From positions 5,231,001-5,295,000 of the forward strand of contig JARUPY010000465.1 of assembly GCA_029817715.1 (NCBI GenBank): a DNA stretch of 64,000 nt, read 5' to 3'. The translations under genes and the position numbers were made by a program. The notes beneath the pieces were generated by a model that was not told where the DNA came from, searched no databases, and saw only the letters and a program-made list of their open reading frames with translations. The stretch comes from Melastoma dodecandrum (taxonomy: Eukaryota > Streptophyta > Magnoliopsida > Myrtales > Melastomataceae). Shown piece after piece: positions 60,039-64,000 of the stretch. Every line of letters starts with the position of its first letter. Within the stretch, counting starts at the first letter, position 1.

Positions 60039-61150
60039 GGAGATTATGGCGAGATGACCATAGGAAACCCTAGAAAGGAGTAGGGAGGACGTTGGGAGTT
60101 GAATTAGAGTTTGGTTTTGGCGGGCAATCGAGGGTTTAAGAGGAGAGAGATTTTTGTTGGGATTTTTGGAATTTTTATTAACGTGGGGTTGACGGTTGAG
60201 AGTTGGGAGAGAGTTTTCGTGCGAGGGCGTGCGTTCAAGGACGATGGATGATGGGATTTTTTTATCTCTTCATGCATTGAGAAAGACGAAAGTCGGGGGA
60301 CGGAACGACGGGATTAGACAGAGAGAGTGAGTGAGAGAGAGAGAGAGAGAGAGAATAAATGGGCTCCGAGAATAATTGGGCCTGATTCATGGGCCCACTT
60401 TACTCAACGGGCCGGCCCCCGATAGATAATATAATTGCACGAATTACTAGAAGCAAGCAACGGATGGAGGAGAAAAATACAAATAGATATTTGGCGTTAA
60501 GATAGGAAAAACACTCAAGCAACGCCATTATAGAAACAAGTATTTTAAGGAAAGAAATCTCGGGGAAAAGAATCTTCGACAAAAACGATCTCCTCTTAAA
60601 ATCTCGTAACTTTTGACCCTATGAATTTCGTTTTAGAAACACAATTTTCTGGAGACATCCCCTGAATCCAACATCGTAACAGGAGCTTCTTGGACAACAA
60701 TGAAAAGGCAGCTGAAGTATTCTCTGAAGAAGATACACATTCAGAATCAAAGGGAAGCTTAAAAACAAACCAATCTTATTCTGCTAAAATCACAACGGCG
60801 AACTTATCTCCCAATAATTGCATTTTTCTCTTCTTCTTCTTCTTTCGATCATGCGATTTCCCCCCAAAACCTCGTCGGCAGACAAAGAATTAAAGTCATT
60901 GTCCCCAACAATGTCTCTACAACAGCTAAGAAATACACAGCTACAAAAACCATCTGGGCGGAAAAAAAAAAAACCGGTAATACACACTGGCGAAAATTTT
61001 CTAGCTGGGAGGAAGTGTTTCGATCGTGAAGCAGCTCACTTAACCACGTACAATTGCTTTGGCTTTCTTTCTGGTGCAAACGAGAACTGGGTTTGATTCC
61101 ACCACACTGTATATCCGACAGCCACTGTATGGAGTATAGCTAGGGAAAGT
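60039..61150. promoter_or_regulatory. PHD/BAH promoter with GA microsatellite and site II elements, then PPX 3' region
   Basis: 60333-60354 is a (GA)n run on the plus strand, 295-315 bases upstream of the PHD start codon. TGGGCC at 60377-60382 and the palindrome TGGGCCCA at 60390-60397 follow. From about 60420 on the DNA is intergenic and then probable 3' UTR of the PPX gene. No further gene is seen. Confidence 0.45.
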
Positions 61151-63325
61151 TCACAGGAAATAATCTGGGGCTGGTTTTTTGGCGGGAGTCCCTCTCGATT
61201 CCTGTAGATGCCCATGTTCGAGAGAGAATCAGCGGAACGGGCGACACAGATCGAGTAGAAAAATAGGATCAGCAGCATATCATGAAGTAATTATCATCAT
61301 ATCTTTCAGGAAAACTGATATGCATTGTGGCTGTAGATGCTCCTGGGAAAAATGTTTTTCAATGGAATATCCCGTGCGTTCCTTTATCAGGTGGTGTATT
61401 GAATACTCACTTGAGGGGCTGCATCAAACACTCGGAACTGCTTTTCCAAGTTCTCATCGAGTTCGAGAATGGCTGCAACATTACCACATCTGCAAAGACA
61501 AGAGAAGACTATTTCACCCAATGCAGAGAAGCAAGCAGCAACTATAAATTGTGTCTCACCTATAGCAATAATTTGGAGCTGACCAGACAGTTACAATTTG
61601 ATTGTTGAACATCCATTTGTATCCTTCCATTACCAACTGATGTGCGCGGCATATGTAGTCTATATTGTTAGCATGGTTAAATGACGACACAACACTCCCA
61701 CCAAACAGAAAACCAGCACCACGAGGACTAAGACCCCATCCCTCCACGATATCCTCAGGATCAGACCATAGGAGATCACACATGGCCCCATCATGAGGTA
61801 CTTCTTGTTTCCGATCAATTGTACGAATCTGCATAGTTTTGCATAATAAGGCAACACATGGTGAAAGAAAAAGACAACATCCAAACAATTCAAGATGATT
61901 TTCTCGACCTGATCTAATGTTGATATGGCAGGAGAGAGACCGCCATGGACACTGAAGATTTTGTTCTCAATGAGAGCGGATAAGCTGAAGATTACACAAG
62001 AGAAATATCTTAAACCCCGAAATTGGGAGTTCGCTGCAGCTACAAACAGAGCGCAAGTCCACAAAATTGCCAAATAGGGGTGATAATTTACAGCAAAGCA
62101 AACCTTAGGTAATCAAAGACATCAGTGCAGTATCTCCAGACATTGGCGGAGCCATATTTACGCAAGCATTCATCATAGAATCCATAAACCTGTCATGGTG
62201 ATATGTCATGTAAGATATAGAGATGTTCATTTTGCTCTGGAAACACTTCCATGATGGCGAGAAGGATAGACTTCAGAAATCACTCAACTCATACCTGTGT
62301 GATCTGTCGGCTTTCATGATTTCCTCTAATAAGCGTTATTCTATCAGGGTACCTCACCTGATACCAAATAAGAAATTAAAATGTAAAAGTGAAAGAAAAT
62401 AAAAAATATACATATATACATAATGTGTTTGCCAGCACAGAAAACACGCATCAGTGTGGTGATTTATGGGTTGCATGTGACGAAAGCAAGTTTTGAGGAT
62501 TGGCTGGATTGCATAACAGTTAGGAGATTGGACAAGTCAGCCTGGCTTTAGATTCAACGATAGATTATAGAATAAGTCCCCCTTCACAGATTTTGTCCAC
62601 TTGACGAACAGTCCGCGGCCCAAAGACATGAACATGGAATTGGTCCTACGACAATCTTACCTCCTGCAGATGACATGTTAACCCAGACAAACGCAAAAAA
62701 AAAAAGAGAAGAAATTGCTAATGGAAGGCCACTCCGGCCTATCTAACCAACTAATAGAAACCCAAGACAAAATCCATGGAGAATTCCCCATGAACTCTCA
62801 CCTTGAGAGCAAGGAGGAGGAGGAAGGTCTCGACGGAGTAGAATCCCCGGTCAACAAAATCTCCGAGAAACAGGTAGTTGGTCTTGGGACAATCCCCCCC
62901 GACTCTGAATAGCTCCTTCATGTCATAGAACTGGCCGTGAATGTCTCCGCATATCTGCGCCACAAAGCAGTGAACATGGCAAACCGTCCGCAGAAATCAC
63001 CCTCCAACTCACAAAACCAACAAATACCCACCAACTCCATCCAATCCGCGAGACCCTAAGAAGCACAGAAACCCACGGCCCCAAAAACGAGTCTCCCCCA
63101 CCCCACTCCACTCCTCTCCTCACCTCCGAACCGATTAATAAAAAAGAAAGCAAAAAGGATTAAGGGGAGAGAGGAAAGACGGACAGTGACGGGGGCGTCG
63201 ACGCGTTGGACGTTGCTCTCCTCGACGAGGATCTCCATGGCCTTGAGGCAGAGCGCCTTCACCTCGGACTCCTTGAGGGGCTCGCATCTCTTCAGCTGCT
63301 CTATCTGCCTGTCCAAATCCGACAT
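61151..63325 (-). CDS. PPX2: Protein phosphatase PP4 catalytic subunit (PPX1/PPX2)
   Basis: Eight exons (63325-63185, 62954-62802, 62357-62295, 62189-62104, 61984-61909, 61828-61560, 61489-61411, 61201-61151) join in frame to exactly 305 residues, the length of plant PP-X. All PPP metal and phosphate motifs are present: [37 protein letters not shown], and the PP2A-like C-terminus PAPDYFL, whose last Leu is methylated in the family. The start [13 protein letters not shown] is diagnostic for PP4 rather than PP2A. PP4 dephosphorylates Ser/Thr sites in nuclear and cytoplasmic complexes (DNA repair, miRNA processing). Exon 1 ends at an atypical donor (ACT|GTCCGT). The relatives I recall are At5g55260 and At4g26720. 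Confidence 0.95.
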
Positions 63326-63429
63326 CTCCCTCCGACCAGCCCCCTTCTTTCCCACCCTCCGCTCCCCGCCGGATCTGGGCTGGCCCTTTCCCCTTTCTCT
63401 CTTCCCGGAAACAAAACGAGCGGAGGGAG

Positions 63430-64000
63430 GGTTTCAAATTCAGCTCAAATTCAATTTAATTTCCACCTCACCCCCCCCCACGCTTTCATTTCCCAATACT
63501 AAATAAATTAAGACTCGATCGGTTTATTAGAAAATCGATAATAACATGAACAAAATTGAACCCATTAATATATTTATTCTTTAATTCAAAATTATGTGGT
63601 GGTCAGTGTGCCTGCTCAAGGGAGCGGCCCTGGTTTATTTACTCATAAAATAAGGCTGAATTCTTTTTCTTTTTCTTTTTAATGGTTTTCTTTTTATTTA
63701 TTCGTTTTATTAAGGGGATTGCGTGTCAACGGAGGGCACGGCCTTTTCGCCTGGTTTTATGATCAAGGGCCTGCCTGGTTTTATTATTACGTCTAATCTT
63801 TTTTTTTTATTTAAAAATTATAATCATACGTTTAACTTGACTGGACTGTACCGCCCAATTGGAGCCCTTCACTTCTTAATGTCCGGGTTGTTGAAGAGAA
63901 GACACGGGCACCTGTGGATGGATGTGAAGTCAGATGATGGATTGCGCCTTAAACTAACTCTCGCCGGCCGACGAAAATAAAATAAAATAAATTAAATTTT
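63430..64000. other. Upstream region of PPX; AT-rich window end
   Basis: Apart from a probable PPX leader in the first tens of bases, the DNA is AT-rich with T-runs. The 85-codon frame at 63723-63980 has no recognisable domain and is not called. Confidence 0.4.

Noticed and set aside
63723..63980. 85-codon frame at the right edge
   Set aside because: AT-rich DNA, no domain and no neighbouring exon; treated as chance.
1..64000. tRNA, rRNA or miRNA genes
   Set aside because: I saw no cloverleaf with A and B boxes and no rRNA segment by eye; miRNA precursors cannot be told from the fold-back elements without small-RNA data.

Overview
This is nuclear DNA from a flowering plant, very probably a eudicot. 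Genes are spliced with short GT-AG introns, several proteins start with chloroplast transit-peptide-like leaders, and the families are plant-specific (GRAS, GDPDL, TPK, mTERF9-like, PHD/BAH). The intergenic DNA is AT-rich and carries small fold-back elements. I cannot name the species.

I rebuilt eleven protein genes with splice sites that keep frame from start to stop: an RRM protein (single exon), a TPK1-type vacuolar K+ channel, a BAH/agenet chromatin protein, a QRT1-like pectin methylesterase, plastid ribosomal protein S10, a chloroplast CNNM/CBS protein, the COPII coat protein SEC24, an mTERF9-like protein, a Tim17/22/23-family protein of the HP20/HP22 type, a GDPD-like GPI-anchored wall protein and a PP4/PPX phosphatase. 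A GRAS regulator is a single exon. A SYP5 syntaxin is complete with one ambiguous intron, and a PHD/BAH gene is complete except for one junction. Four decayed genes are present: a serine acetyltransferase, a lycopene-cyclase-like gene, FtsZ1 and LIP5.

Layout. 0-13.4 kb: fold-back element, RRM gene (+), TPK1 (-) and BAH/agenet (+) sharing a short divergent promoter, QRT1-like (-). 13.4-29.9 kb: fold-back element, S10 (+), dead serine acetyltransferase (+), CBS protein (+), dead lycopene cyclase (-), SEC24 (-). 30-41 kb: mTERF9-like (-), LTR-like and unassigned DNA, GRAS (+), and an array of short hairpins inside a larger inverted repeat at 39.87-40.45 kb. 40.6-64 kb: HP20/HP22-type gene (+), GDPDL (-), broken FtsZ1 (+), SYP5 (-), broken LIP5 (+), fold-back element, PHD/BAH gene (-), PPX (-).

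The genes are not one pathway. What links them is ancestral order: as I recall the Arabidopsis loci, RRM, TPK1, BAH/agenet, QRT1, mTERF9, HP22, SVL1, FtsZ1 and PPX2 all lie in At5g552xx-556xx, and HP20, SHV3, PPX1 and LIP5 lie in the duplicated At4g266xx-267xx block. FtsZ1 and LIP5 look like copies that are being lost. The most unusual structure is the hairpin array at about 40 kb. Also worth attention are two GC-AG introns supported by reading frame, an intron in SEC24 that can be retained in frame, and a possible NMD switch in the RRM gene.
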